Assembly: GCA_000499405.2 (NCBI GenBank)
Contig: HG738137.1
Span: forward strand, 26,217,832 to 26,281,831
From: Onchocerca volvulus
Lineage: Eukaryota; Nematoda; Chromadorea; Rhabditida; Onchocercidae
Direction: 5' to 3'
DNA: 64,000 nt
How positions within the stretch are numbered: position 1 is the first letter of the stretch; every line of letters begins with the position of its first letter. The notes beneath the pieces are model-generated. The model was not told the origin of the DNA. It was given only the letters and a program-made list of their open reading frames with translations, and made no database searches. Both the position numbers and the translations under genes were made by a program. Positions 1 through 11,883 of this stretch are shown piece by piece.

Positions 1-208
1 AAAAGCTTTGATGTCAAATGAGTGGAGACAGTGTTGCAGACAGAGCTTATATTTGTTCAGAATTCAATATTTTAAAGATTTCAATATGTCTCACTTCTCC
101 TGTCAAAATTCTTCCATTAAGTGAGTTCATGTCGCTAACTGATAAAAAAGTGTCATAAATAGATTAGAAGCACAAAAAGTTGCAATTTGATAATCTAGTA
201 AATCTTAC

Positions 209-3200
209 CAGATATAGGAGGTCCCACAATGGTACCGATACCTTGGAAAAGTAAAATTAAACCGAATGCGTTAGTCAGTTTTTCAATACCGATTAAGTCA
301 ACAAGCAATACTGACGTAAGGCATACGTAAGATGATAACATTAATCCAAATAAACCGGAATAGGTCTGCAAATGGATGGAATGAGCATTAATACGAAATT
401 TATTATGCTTCGATGAAGGAATACGAAAATGCTTATAGTTAACTTAATTTATCAAAGTTATCAAACTCTATGTTATCAAAACTTTTGAAGTCATCTTTGC
501 CCTCTTTTCCTTATTTTAATCACTACTTTAATTCGATGGCAAATATCATTACAATAGCTATTAGAAATAATAACATAGATTAGAAGAGATTTAAAATTCA
601 AATATTCGCATTTTCTATAGACCTCAAAGAAGTGAAATAGGCACTCAATTACTTCACACTAATTAATTATCGCCAAGTAGTTATATAGTAATAGATAATG
701 GTAATTGCCATCAGATTAAAATACTGATTAGAAGGGAAAAATTTTTCCAGATAAAACGATTCGAAATATAACAAGTTATTTCATGTGGTTATTCTTAACG
801 GTCACTTAGGATAATTTTCGGCATACAGTCATTTTGTTCACTACGGGAAAATTTTATAATGAATGGCTTCCCGAATAGCAAATTCTTTTAAACTTACAGC
901 TAAAGCTATGTAACTATCGCAAAAGAATACACCGGCCGTTAACAAACCACATATACTTAGTGATGATATATAGATCCATAATCTATTTCGTGCCGTATTT
1001 TTCCCATATTTACACGGTAATTTACGATCAGATATTATACCTACCAAAATTCGTCCAATTGTATTCATAAAACCTGAAAGAATTTGAAAACTTCGAAAAT
1101 TTTGGAATTTATTAGTAAAATATAACAAGTTTTTTAAAAAACTCTAAAAAAGAATTAAAAGAGAATAAAAGAGAATTTTATTCTTTTCCATTCCACACCA
1201 TATTATTTCTCTCTTATTTTACTATATTTTGCTTTTCAAAATTTCATCTTACATTGCACTACTTTCATAAAAATGATAGAGTTTCTGATTCATATGAATT
1301 ATCTAAAATTTTACTGGATTAGATTTAATTATGATGATAAATGGTTGAAATCTCATTTAAAATTTGATAGAGACAATTCCCTTCCGTACCTAAATTGTTA
1401 GGAATTTGATTTAACTAATGATTTTTTTGTCGATGATAAGTAGTGCAAACTTGAACATAATGATTTCAGCTGAAATTATGTTAAGGCTTGATCTAAGCTT
1501 CTGATTTTCTACCATCCTCATATCTTTTAAATGATTTATTTTCTCAGAAGTTGCGGTGTTTAAATTATAATTACGAGAATTTGAGTTTCATCTGTTATTA
1601 ATTCTTACCTCCACTTCAAGCGATACCGAAATTTTTACTGTATTTTTCATCACGTTTTCATAAGTTTTGCTGTCAGTAATCAAAGATTAGTTTGAAACAT
1701 AAGTTAGAGTTTTTTATAGTAAAGTTGAGTAAAAACCTGTACTTACCGAATGCACTAATAACGTTTGCAGTTTGTGAGGAGGTTAAACCAACATTGGTTG
1801 CATGTGGAGGTAAAAAAACAAGTGGTGAATTGAATGCGATGCTTGTAAGCAGATTTGAAATCGCATAAATTAAAAATACTGGATTAGCAAGTAACGAGAT
1901 ATCCGTCATTTTCTCCACTGTCCTAAAAATAATATAGATGTAATGTAAATGAGGCAAGGTAAAAACAATATTAATAGTAAAATGAATTATAAAGTAATAA
2001 AAAACTTATTACTTCGTAATCATCCACTATATACTTCATAAAAAAGAAGAAAGTGAATCTGCCAAAAATATTACAGCATGAATCCTACATTTTTTTTAAC
2101 CTGATGCAATATTATAAGGTTATATTAGCTTTACTAATAATTGTTAACGATTTTAGACAAATATCCTTCGATAGTTTCATTCCATTTCTTTTACACTGAT
2201 CTAATTTTTTCGAGTAAGAATCGACATAATTTGAAGCACACCTCCAAATTTCTCTTGTTTTGTTAATTTTTTCCTCTTTTTCTTGATTTATCACTATCTC
2301 CTCCAAACTTTTCAACTTGTCATCACTGATATTGAGCGATGCAAGCGATCGGCGATGTTCATCTTGTGGTAATTCGCTCAATGAACCTGTGTAGAACACA
2401 TCCTAAACAAAAAAAAAAAAAAAGAGTAATACAATAACAATTAGTTTGAAACATCCTGTTGCTTTGTGTAGCGGACGAGAATCGTAATCTCAATCTTGAT
2501 AGTAATACGAATAATAATTATCATGTCCATAACCATCATGTCCTACGCTTTTCTTACAGTAAAAAGCAATGGAGCAATTAGAACATGTAATGATACCTCG
2601 AAATTTAATATATTATTGAAGATATACGAAAAAAAAAATAGTAACGCACTTTAACATTGATAAATCCAGTGGATTCTGAAATCGTTCGACTTCTTCGACC
2701 CGGAATGTCTCTCTTCAACGATTCCGCTCGTTCTATTTTCCCATTTTCTTCCTTGGCAGCAATATTTTGTTGGCTTGATGAAAGTAATGTGGTTGATAAT
2801 GGCGCATTTTCTTCATCCTATTTAGATGGATCAGATATGTTATGAACAACAAAATGTTATATATCATCATAATAGCCACTAGTCATATTAAAGGCACTCT
2901 AAACAGCACTTAATAAATAAAAAAAGGAAAAAAAAATTGGTCGATTCCTATTTCAGAACATTTCATAAGCATTTCTAAAATGCTTGATACGATAAAACAA
3001 AAATTTGTTAAATGTAGTAAGAAAATATGATGAAAATTTATGAAAAAACACACCGAATGTCGATGTACCATTTCTACAAATCCATTTTTCTCATTTCCTT
3101 TGGGAGCTTTTTTTTTCTCCGTTTTGTCTTCGACAGCAACAAATTTCAAAGGTCGAAAAGTGGCACCGCATAAGGAACACATTAATACAATTACTGTAAA

Positions 3201-4990
3201 CTTATTACTATCATTTTTGAATAAAAGAGTAATTAACAGTAATGCAAAAAAAAAAAAAAAAAAAAAAAAACAAATATGAAGGGATAAAAAATGACAGTTT
3301 TTGTGTGAATAAACTCAAAATTATAGAAATTTAATCACAGTTAACCTGTATAAACAGCGAAAGCTGTTCGCCATGTAAATTTGATAAGTTCCTGACAGAT
3401 TGGTGCAAAAAGGACGGTACCAACACCAGCACCACATACTGCTATACCGGTAGCCATAGATCTGGAAAACAAAAAATGAAAAAAAAAAAAAACTTAATTG
3501 AATGATTCCACTTCTAGATCATGATATGGAATAATACATAAACGAGTAATATGTATCAGTTATTCATTCAACGATTAAATATCTTATCTACGTGACTATA
3601 TTTATTTACTAATTAGTAAAATATTTAGTAATCAATTCTGTCATAATTTCAGTTATCAAAAAAAAAATTAATTTTTTCCAATATAGAAAAAATTTGCCAA
3701 AATTGTTATAATTTAAACAATTTCGAATTGAGTAAGCAAACCTTTTCTTTTCGAAATACATAGTAACGATTACAATCGCCGGACAATACATCAAACCGAA
3801 ACCGATACCCATCACACAACCAACTGAACCGATCAGATATTCTATTGAAGTTGCATAATATGATGCAGCACAACTGAAATGATAAGTTAGAAATCTGTGA
3901 TAATTATTTGTCTATAAAATTCAATTCTTCCAATCATTAGTCGTTACTTAAGATTACTGAAACAGCAAGGAATTATCAAACAGAAAGCATATATAATGCA
4001 ATAAGTTGAAGAGAATTAATTTTGAATCCTAAAAATGGAAGAATAAAATATTTCAAATTTTTGTGACACTTTTTGAATTTTTTGTTTTTCCCGTAAAGGA
4101 CACGGAAAATTGTCACTAGTGATGATTTTAATGTAGAAATTGTTGCATTGCTATAAGTGAAATACTGTGATATTATGAGGAAAAAATTGATATTGTAAAG
4201 ATATGCGGGGATCGGATAAGTAATAGAACTTACAACTGGACTAAGAACGAAGCAAAGTCAGTCTAAACAAGCAAAAGTAAAGTTGGCTACTTGTAAACTA
4301 ATTAATATTTGCACAGTGATTGCCTCAATTGATGGATGAACACGAAGTTTTATCTTACATGCAAAAATCCAATAAAACTCTTCTGAGCCTTTTGTTATAG
4401 TTCATTATCTGATATATATTTTTTATTAAAAAAAAAAAAATAGAAAAGAATAGTTTATAAAATTTATTTGTCAAAAGGATATACCCTATAGTTGCAATCA
4501 GTGATCCTAGAATTGTTGTCACCCGACATCCATACTTATTTGTCACTGCGCTTGCTATGGGCCCCATTCCAAGGTTTAGACCTGTTAATAACGAAATTAT
4601 CACCGATGCTTTCGTATTGCTTGCATTAAATTCCTGAAAGTTATGAAAGATGAATCAGCCAGATGCTATATAAAAAGTGAAGAGCAGAAGGCTTCAAAAA
4701 GACGAATTTGTTTCGTACAATCATCGAAACGATTCAAGAAGAAATTCTTGATCATCAGACTGTACTTGAACTTCTCATTACCAAAAACTTGCTGCATTTC
4801 AAAAATCTTTGGTTTAAAAAATTCAAAATTAAACCTTCATGATAATTTCGAGAAGTAAACCAAACGAATAAACGATACCATCGGCGAAGACATGAATGAA
4901 AAATGAGCCAACGACAACAACCCATCCCCAACCACCGTCAACTACAGGAACATATTGCACATTATCTTCAGCATTTTTTTTTTCTTTCAT
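209..4990 (-). CDS. Monocarboxylate transporter-like protein (SLC16/MCT, major facilitator), 3' end off the window
   Basis: Ten exons chain with GT..AG introns and matching phase: 4990-4835, 4633-4485, 3873-3742, 3461-3346, 3193-3054, 2817-2650, 2402-2149, 1922-1747, 1073-898, 365-209 (1624 nt, about 541 codons). The first helix starts with the MCT signature DGGWGWVVVVGSF (about residues 18-30), and helix 4 reads RSMATGIAVCGAGVGT, a family hallmark. Exons 5-7 encode a long charged cytoplasmic loop, as usual between helices 6 and 7. The last visible exon carries YSGLFGLMLSSYVCLTS and ends at GPPISG, so helices 11-12 should be encoded to the left of position 1. The family moves monocarboxylates or related small solutes with protons across membranes; the substrate cannot be told from sequence. 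The start ATG at 4990 follows an in-frame acceptor (TTTTCAG at 5012-5006). No stop or frameshift breaks the model. Family call is firm; orthology to a named nematode MCT is not established. Confidence 0.9.
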
Positions 4991-5005
4991 CTCGCTTGAA
5001 ATATT

Positions 5006-5012
5006 CTGAAAA
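5006..5012 (-). promoter_or_regulatory. Splice or trans-splice acceptor in front of the transporter start codon
   Basis: The minus strand reads TTTTCAG here, 15 nt ahead of the ATG at 4990. It can accept either a spliced leader or the small leader exon proposed at 5146-5100. The frame stays open between this site and the ATG, so a coding upstream exon is not excluded. Confidence 0.45.
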
Positions 5013-5099
5013 TTAGTCTTAGCGGAAATTTTCGAAATTTTATTCGGAAATTTGACGAATTATATCAATAGCTACTATAAATTAATTTAGCCATCTTAC

Positions 5100-5146
5100 T
5101 CCGTCTTCTATCTTAGCGCTTCCGATTTCGCCCTTTCAATTAATCC
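5100..5146 (-). other. Possible 5' leader exon of the transporter gene
   Basis: On the minus strand a CAG acceptor at 5149-5147 opens a GC-richer 47-nt block that ends GGA followed by GTAAGA at 5099. It would join exon 1 of the transporter across an intron of about 94 nt. No ATG lies in it and an in-frame TGA sits near its start, so it would be untranslated. This rests on splice signals and base composition only. Confidence 0.25.
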
Positions 5147-7422
5147 CTGCGATCTTTAAATCAAAATCTATGCGATGAATTTGTCGATGAAGTGGAAAGA
5201 ATTTCTTTTTGAGTGGGAAAAAAAAAATCTTATGGTTATAAATCGATCAGTTAGTTACGGTATTATTCTAAATATGATCAAAGGTTAAAGGTGGAAAATT
5301 AAAAGAGTAAACATTGCGGAAGAGAAGATTTGCAAGAAGAAATGAAAATGATGAGAATGAAAAGAAAAGAATGGACAAGTTTCACGTGATTTTTCCTTCA
5401 AAGATTCTTGCTTTTGCCATATAATTGTTTCCTTTTTCTATAACTAATATTACATTTATAATTGATAGAATAACAAATATCATAAATGCCTATTAGATGA
5501 CGAAAATATTGAGCAAAATTCATAGACATTTATTTAAACTTAAAAATTTAATTTAAAAAAGCATGCAGTAAGTGCAACATGTTGGATTAGCTAAAAATTC
5601 AGATATCAAGAAATACTAAAATACCCGAGATATTTTGAAAGGATGGGAAATTCAATGTGAACAGTTTACGACAGAAAGTTTGCGATATCAAAATGTTAAA
5701 ATGAGAAGATGGGAGTAATTTTTCCTCCCTGTTTACTCTTTTTCTTTTATTGTGATACTGAAAATGATTTTTCTGTTTTTCTTCTCTGTGCATTGAAATA
5801 TTTCAATAAGTACATTAATTCTAATTTAGTGAACGAAAATGTCAGTGATAAAATCAGAATATGGAAATTAAGATTGATGAAAAAATTGAAAATTTGAGAA
5901 ATGAAAATTTTTTTATCATCAAAAATTAGCCACATTGTTTAACGAAATAATCAGCGTGTATGTCGATAAATTTCAAACGAATGACATTCTATTCTTATAT
6001 TTCAATTATAATATCAATCATCTGATATAATGCGGAATTTTGCCCAAACCAAAAAAAAAAAGAATTTTTTTATTAATATATTATTTGGACACAATGGATG
6101 GATCTTATATGACATATGAAAACTGTAATTTTTTAAATAATTCCTATTATTCAGATTATTTGGATGAAAAGGAATAAAAAAAGACTGTATGGATAGATGC
6201 GAATTAGCTAACTATTTAATTAATAGGCAAGAATAAAAATAAAATTTTACACGGAAAGATGATTAGCAATCAAAATAATAAGACATACAATTAGTAAATG
6301 CTACGTTACACTGATAACTACACCTCAAGTATTCTCTGATATGATAATTAAACAAAGAACACTATTTATGGGCTACTTAAGTACTGATAACCGGCAATTG
6401 TTCAAACCAAACTAATCTAAGAGGAATGAAAAATAGGTACGAGATAGCTGTTAAAAAAAATCTCGCGAAAATTAATCGATAATTAGTGCTTCTGATGAGA
6501 ACTTTTGATACAATACAGGAGAGGTACTATACGTTGATGCAGATGGAAAAATGATTTATTTAGAAATTATATTCAGTTTTAAACTGTGTAATGGTCGAAA
6601 TATGAATGTACAAAAATTAAACTGAAAACAGCTGGGAAAAAATGGGAATAAATTGGTTTATGATGACAATGACAACCAACATAATTAATTTTCTTTTTTC
6701 AACAAGGAAACGAAAAAAGAATTAGTTAGAGGAATTGAAAAGCTAGCGATTTCTAAGCAATCTTTTGATATGATAATCAATTTATTTGAGAAAAATTGGG
6801 TTAGAATTTCATATTTTGCTAAACGCAAATGGAATGAGTCAAGTTGGAATACAAGTTCGATAGGATGAAAAGAATTATAATATATATTTAAAATAAAAGA
6901 ACGGAAAAAAAAAAGCGAACTAAAGGAACTAGAAAAAAAAAAAAGAACCAGAAAACGAAAATGCGTAACTTCCTTCTGCGAAATTTGAATTACTGTTCAA
7001 TTTAAAATTTTTTTTTCGGCTATGAACGAGTATAGATCAATGATTGATTCATAATCTTAACAGCGCCATTTTTGGAATATCAGTTCGTATGCAACCCACT
7101 TCTGATAAAGACTTCTGTTATTTTGGAGGAGAAAAGATATGAGAGTGATAAAGAAAACTATTTATTGACAGATATATTTTGCTATCATCTGAGTACATAA
7201 TGACAAAATGAACGAATCAATCAACACTAATGCAATAGGAATGCTATTAAATGTATGATAAACAAATATTACAGCAGTAATAAACAAAATCAACAAAGTT
7301 TTTTTTCTTTTTATTTTTTTTATTTTTTCTAATGAGTCTAAAGGAAGCAGGAAAAAGAATATTTAAAAAGAAAGAAATGGAAATGAATAATGTGGACAGC
7401 TAATGCATCCCTCAAATCAAAT
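5147..7422. other. AT-rich intergenic DNA upstream of the transporter
   Basis: I see no exon-like block, domain or RNA gene here. It holds short A/T runs and chance open frames with lysine/asparagine/phenylalanine-heavy translations. Promoter elements of the transporter probably lie in the right part of 5.1-5.6 kb but none is recognisable. Confidence 0.5.
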
Positions 7423-7729
7423 TGTCCTGAAAGAAAAGTTTTCATTGTGGAGAATTTTTGCGGGATTGGAAATTGAAAGAATTGGATTTATTGTGTAACG
7501 AAGTTTTTGGCTTGATAGACTTTATTCGCCGTAACTATGATACAGACAAATTGATGATTGTCGATAATACATCGATAATTTATTAAACTTCCTACTGATA
7601 TGAGAAAAGTTATCTTAGAGCTATTGGTGAGAATTGATATGGTTTGATAAAATTTGGAAGTTGAGTTGGAAAGCGTCACTCGTCGAATATCGATTAGAAT
7701 AAAGTTAATAAACGAAATCGAATAAAGCA
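7423..7729 (-). repeat. 3' LTR of the BEL/Pao relic
   Basis: It aligns by eye with 9862-10170 over its whole length. Shared landmarks are the block around ttcgcc at about 7525, the gatgattgtcgata block at about 7555 and the gtcgaatatcgat block at 7682-7694. Many substitutions separate the copies, so the insertion is old. Confidence 0.8.
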
Positions 7730-7916
7730 GGTCTTTCGAAAATAGAACTTTGAAAGAATTTCAAGTACTCGTATTAAACCAGTGAGAGAAGAAGTGATCA
7801 AATCTCCACAACTGAAGCAATGCTCTTTATGTATTAAATGATTTATTGTGATAAAATCCTGTTGGATACAAAGATATCTATGTGAACAAAGGAGCTATTT
7901 TATATTTTACAACAAT

Positions 7917-9748
7917 TTAAGCATTGAATCTAAATTTAATTTTTAGACAGAAACTTTCTACTAATTCCAAGTGCTCTGCTTTCGTAATGAAACAGTGAAA
8001 AATTGCAACCCATTTTTTACTTACTTTAGTATCGCCTTTGATTGAAAGAAAACCTAGATAGTCCAATCCATCTTGAGCGAAAGTTCTAGAGCGTTTGATT
8101 CGGATCTTTTGAAGGACCGGACATGACAAGTAGTTTGATTTGTTTAGAAATCCATCGTTTATATGCCAATCCATGATTGGTTTATCAATCCATCGTTTTT
8201 AGAAATCCATCGTTTATCCGTATTTATTTGTGACTTATTTAATTTCAGTTTTGCTCTTTTTTGATAATCCAAACTTATAGCTCATTGCGATAGACAGCGT
8301 GTGTGTAATTTCAGTATGATTCAATTCTTTATATTTTTATTGCATGAGAAGTTCAGCTACTGGATCATGCCTTGCGAGATAAATTGGATATTATCTATTT
8401 TCATCTAGCTCTGAATTTTCCAATCGACTCGTTCGTCTCCATAATTTTTCATCTTCAGCATAATAGAGATTCCACTCATACATTTCTTCTTTAGTCATTC
8501 TCGTCTAATTAGCATCCATGTGCCAATTTATAATCGTCACTCGCTTGTCGTTTTTTTTTTTAGTTGATATTAGTTGTATCCATGATATTTTTTCTTTTAT
8601 TGTCAGCTTTATGAATTTGAGGATCTAAGCAATTGTTCCTAATAATCTGATCCATTAACTAAAACGATTCCCATCAATAAGTATTATTTCTCAAATAGGA
8701 ATTTTGCAACATTTTCTCCTCCTTCATTTTCATAGTCTTCTTTGAGTTTGGATTCCCAGTGCGCCAAGTGATTCCTTTTTCTTTTAGCCATGTTGATCCT
8801 TCCCGCCATATTCCGTAATTCTTGAATTTTTTGGGTAAAAAATCTTCGCAACCAAGAAAGGGACTTTTAGCCTGGACTGGATTATGTCCACTTGAAATAT
8901 GACGAAATGAAAACTTCATTTCCCTTATTTCTTCGACTCGATTTTTGTACAAAAGTTGGTAATAGTCGGGAATGATTTTGTACCCATTGCAACGCATACT
9001 GAAGACCTGACCATAAAATTGTCATTAAAAAAAAAAAAAATCCGAGATCGAGATCCAATTGTTTTATTACGAATTGAGCAGCCTTATCTCGATAAGTATT
9101 GCAAGTAATTCTAACTGAGCTATTGGCATAGCTTTTATTGCTGTGAATCGAAATTTAGCGAAGACTAGGATTCTTTCTTTTTTTTTTTTTTTGAATCCCC
9201 TGTTTGAATTCCATAGTTTCGTACATACGCGGCTGCTGAATAGCTGTAGTTGATGCAAATTTGTTTTGAAAAGGTTGTTGTGAATTGCGGTAACTTTTTC
9301 ACACGCATTGGTCAATTAGTTGTCATAATTTTTCATCATCTTCATTTGTGGTTTGATCCCAAGAGATATTTGTCTTTCATAAGTTTTGAAGAAATAATTT
9401 GAATTGTATCACTATAGATATAAGGAATCCCAATAAATCGTATTAAAAAGTCACAAATTATAAAATAGGCCTCTTTGTTAATTTCTTTTCAATCCATGGT
9501 CTTAATGTTAATTGAATGATGTCTTTCTTATTATACATAGTAAAAGTTTTCTGAATTTGACTTCCTTTCTTTTCGATCCTGGACTGGAATTCTTCTCTTA
9601 CATTCATTGAAGCTTCATTAAAGAGAGATTTCATCTCTTCGTATTTTTTAAGTACTTCTTCTGTGATTTTAGCTAATAATATGACATTATCAACATAAAG
9701 ACTTTTTTTTTTCATTTCGAGGATAATTTTGCTTCCGTGAGTTTCCAA
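7917..9748 (-). pseudogene. BEL/Pao pol remnant (RT, RNase H, integrase)
   Basis: Fragments in several frames follow the family's domain order on the minus strand. 9748-9458 holds RT around YVDNVILLAKITEE. 9315-9067 holds RNase H, with LVFAKFRFTAIKAMP. 8997-8674 holds the region between RNase H and integrase, with YKNRVEEIREM and SSGHNPVQAK. About 8470-8300 resembles the integrase zinc-binding part (PIYLARHDPVAELLM). 8174-7917 holds the start of the integrase core, with DYLGFLSIKGD and TKAEHLELVE. The C-terminal half of integrase is missing before the 3' LTR. The frames are broken by stops and indels, so no functional product is expected. Confidence 0.85.
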
Positions 9749-9861
9749 ATCGATTTCGTTAACTTCACTGAGAAATTTTCGATTCTTCGATTTTGGTATT
9801 TCGACTCCTCCAGTTCTCTAGCACATCAAATATATCTATCTTGTCTCGAACACCAAAAAAT

Positions 9862-10170
9862 TGTAGTGGAAGAAAAGTTATTTTTTTGCGGAAAATTTTT
9901 GTGGGATTGGAAATTGAGTAGAATTAAATTTGTCGTGTAACGAAATTTTTGGCTTGACGGATTTTATTCGCCATAACTATGATACAAATCAATTGATGAT
10001 TATCGATAATAAATTATGCTGTTTTAATAGAAGGGAAGTTATGTGAGGGTTATCAGTAATGAAAATTGATAGGGTTTGATGAAATTTGGAAGTTTTAGGA
10101 AAACGCCATTCGTCGAATATCGATCAAAGCAAAGTAATAGAAAAAAAAAGAATGAAGCTACTCCAACAGA
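9862..10170 (-). repeat. 5' LTR of the BEL/Pao relic
   Basis: This is the partner of 7423-7729 in the same orientation. Read on the minus strand it ends ACA at 9864-9862, followed after 6 nt by TGGTGTTCGAGAC, which has the place and 5' TGG expected of a tRNA primer-binding site. The tRNA is not identified. Confidence 0.8.
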
Positions 10171-11816
10171 TAACAATCATTTTTGTAGTAAGAGTTGCTT
10201 CACAATATTTTCAAATTTTGCATATTATCTTGATTGTCAGGTGATTGAAAAATTCATTAGAAAATTCTTTATAGCAATCCAGACATTACATTATAAACTA
10301 GATTATAAGAGCGAAAATAATTGCTAGCGAATAATTTTCCATATTTTACTACTGAAGATAAAGCGCGGTAATCGGAGACGAAAATGAGAATAAGATGAAT
10401 GTTTCATTATATTAGATATCGTAACATTCATTTATATTCATCGTAGGTGATAAATTTTGTGGGAAATATGCTAAAATACAAATAGTTTGGTTATTTGAAC
10501 ATATTTATGTGAAAATGATTTCGATGTTTCCGATACAAATAAAAAAGTTATAATAAAAAAGAAAATTAGGTTTAATATAGAAGCTTAAAATGATTTTGAA
10601 AAATTAACGATTAAATTTTAGAGAGATTTTAAATTTTTCAAATCTTAATTTTTCAACATGCAAATGACCGCGGATAACGTTAATATAGCAAATTAAGAAT
10701 GCAGCAGAGGAAGAAAAGAAACAAGCAGAGAAAGCATTACACGATGTATTTATATGTATTGAGTTATGAAGAGATGCAGCTAGTAGGGTGATGAGGAAAG
10801 AAAGGATAAAGGAAAAATGAAATTTCAAATTATTATGAAACGAAGTGAGTGAGTGAAGGGAAGAGAGTGCTGTTGGCTCTGAGACCAAATTACATCAGCG
10901 CTATTTCATCACCAATCATTGGCTCCTGACCCTGTGTCTATCCTTCTGATGACGATCGGGCTCATTTGTCATCGCCAGCCATCTTAAATATCTGTCCCAG
11001 CATATCATTGTCTCGTAAAATCAATCAATCAATCCGGAAGAATGTTATCAATAAGGAGACAATTTCAGGAAAAGGATGCAAACGAAGTGAAAGGGAAATC
11101 CGGCAAGCTGTCCGATGAACGACCTGATGACCTTTCCTTCTTCTTACGACCTGGTGACTTTTGCTTCTTCCTGATGTTTTCCGATTTCCGGATGATATTC
11201 GGAAGCATAAAAGGAGTAATAGTCGTTATATGCACACATTTTCGTAATATCCTGGAAATAGCATTTCTAGATTTATCCCTTCAGAAAAGTGTGCTTCTTT
11301 GATTCTCTCATTCTAAGTATATATGAGGGCTATTCTCACTGCGACTCCTCTACTAATCTTTAATCCTTACTCATTATGATCACAAATTTCCTCGAAATTA
11401 GCTGAAATTAAGTCACCTAACTAAGATTTCTTTGTCCCTCTCATTGTCGAATGCATATTTCATTGTTCTTTTCATGAATGTCTAACAATCCGAAAATTCG
11501 AAATATTCAAGGTAAACGATTTCGTCCAGTAGAAATATAGAATTGCTGTTCATTTCAAGAAAAATGTGGCAATTTTTTTACTTTCACACTGCTGAATTCA
11601 TGTGTGTATGATATTTTTGAGGAGCATCCACACAAACGACTGCATCATTCCTGTGTAAATGAGTTCTACCCATAGGCCGCATTTTTCTTGGAATATTTCG
11701 AAATTAATTCACGATCCATAAATCTTTTCTGGAAGAAATTGGCCAATTTTTCTATTCCATCAAAAACTTCACTAGCAGCGACTTACTTCGCAACCATTTC
11801 CACATCCTTGTTATTG

Positions 11817-11880
<64 letters not shown>
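11817..11880 (+). repeat. 64-nt uninterrupted A run
   Basis: Every base from 11817 to 11880 is A, ending at gagtag. No retrotransposed coding sequence is visible immediately 5' of it, so it is probably an expanded homopolymer rather than the tail of a recognisable retrocopy. Confidence 0.95.

Positions 11881-11883
<3 letters not shown>

Larger units (their letters stand above)
7423..10170 (-). mobile_element. Decayed BEL/Pao-type LTR retrotransposon
   Basis: Two diverged direct repeats of about 300 bp (7423-7729 and 9862-10170) bracket about 2.1 kb. Read on the minus strand, the interior shows in order a reverse transcriptase fragment with YVDNV, an RNase H fragment with AIKAMPIAQLELLAILI, a linker, a zinc-binding region and the start of the integrase core (DGLDYLGFLSIKGD). 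That order and these motifs are typical of BEL/Pao pol. A TGG-starting primer-binding-site candidate lies 6 nt inside the 5' LTR. gag and protease are absent and stops and frameshifts interrupt pol, so the copy is dead. Outer limits are good to about 10 bp and no target-site duplication is obvious. Confidence 0.85.

Noticed and set aside
1..139. Possible last exon of the transporter after the acceptors at about 139 or 113
   Set aside because: The phase-correct translations stop after 19-31 codons and show none of the helix 11-12 pattern expected, so the true exon is probably off the window.
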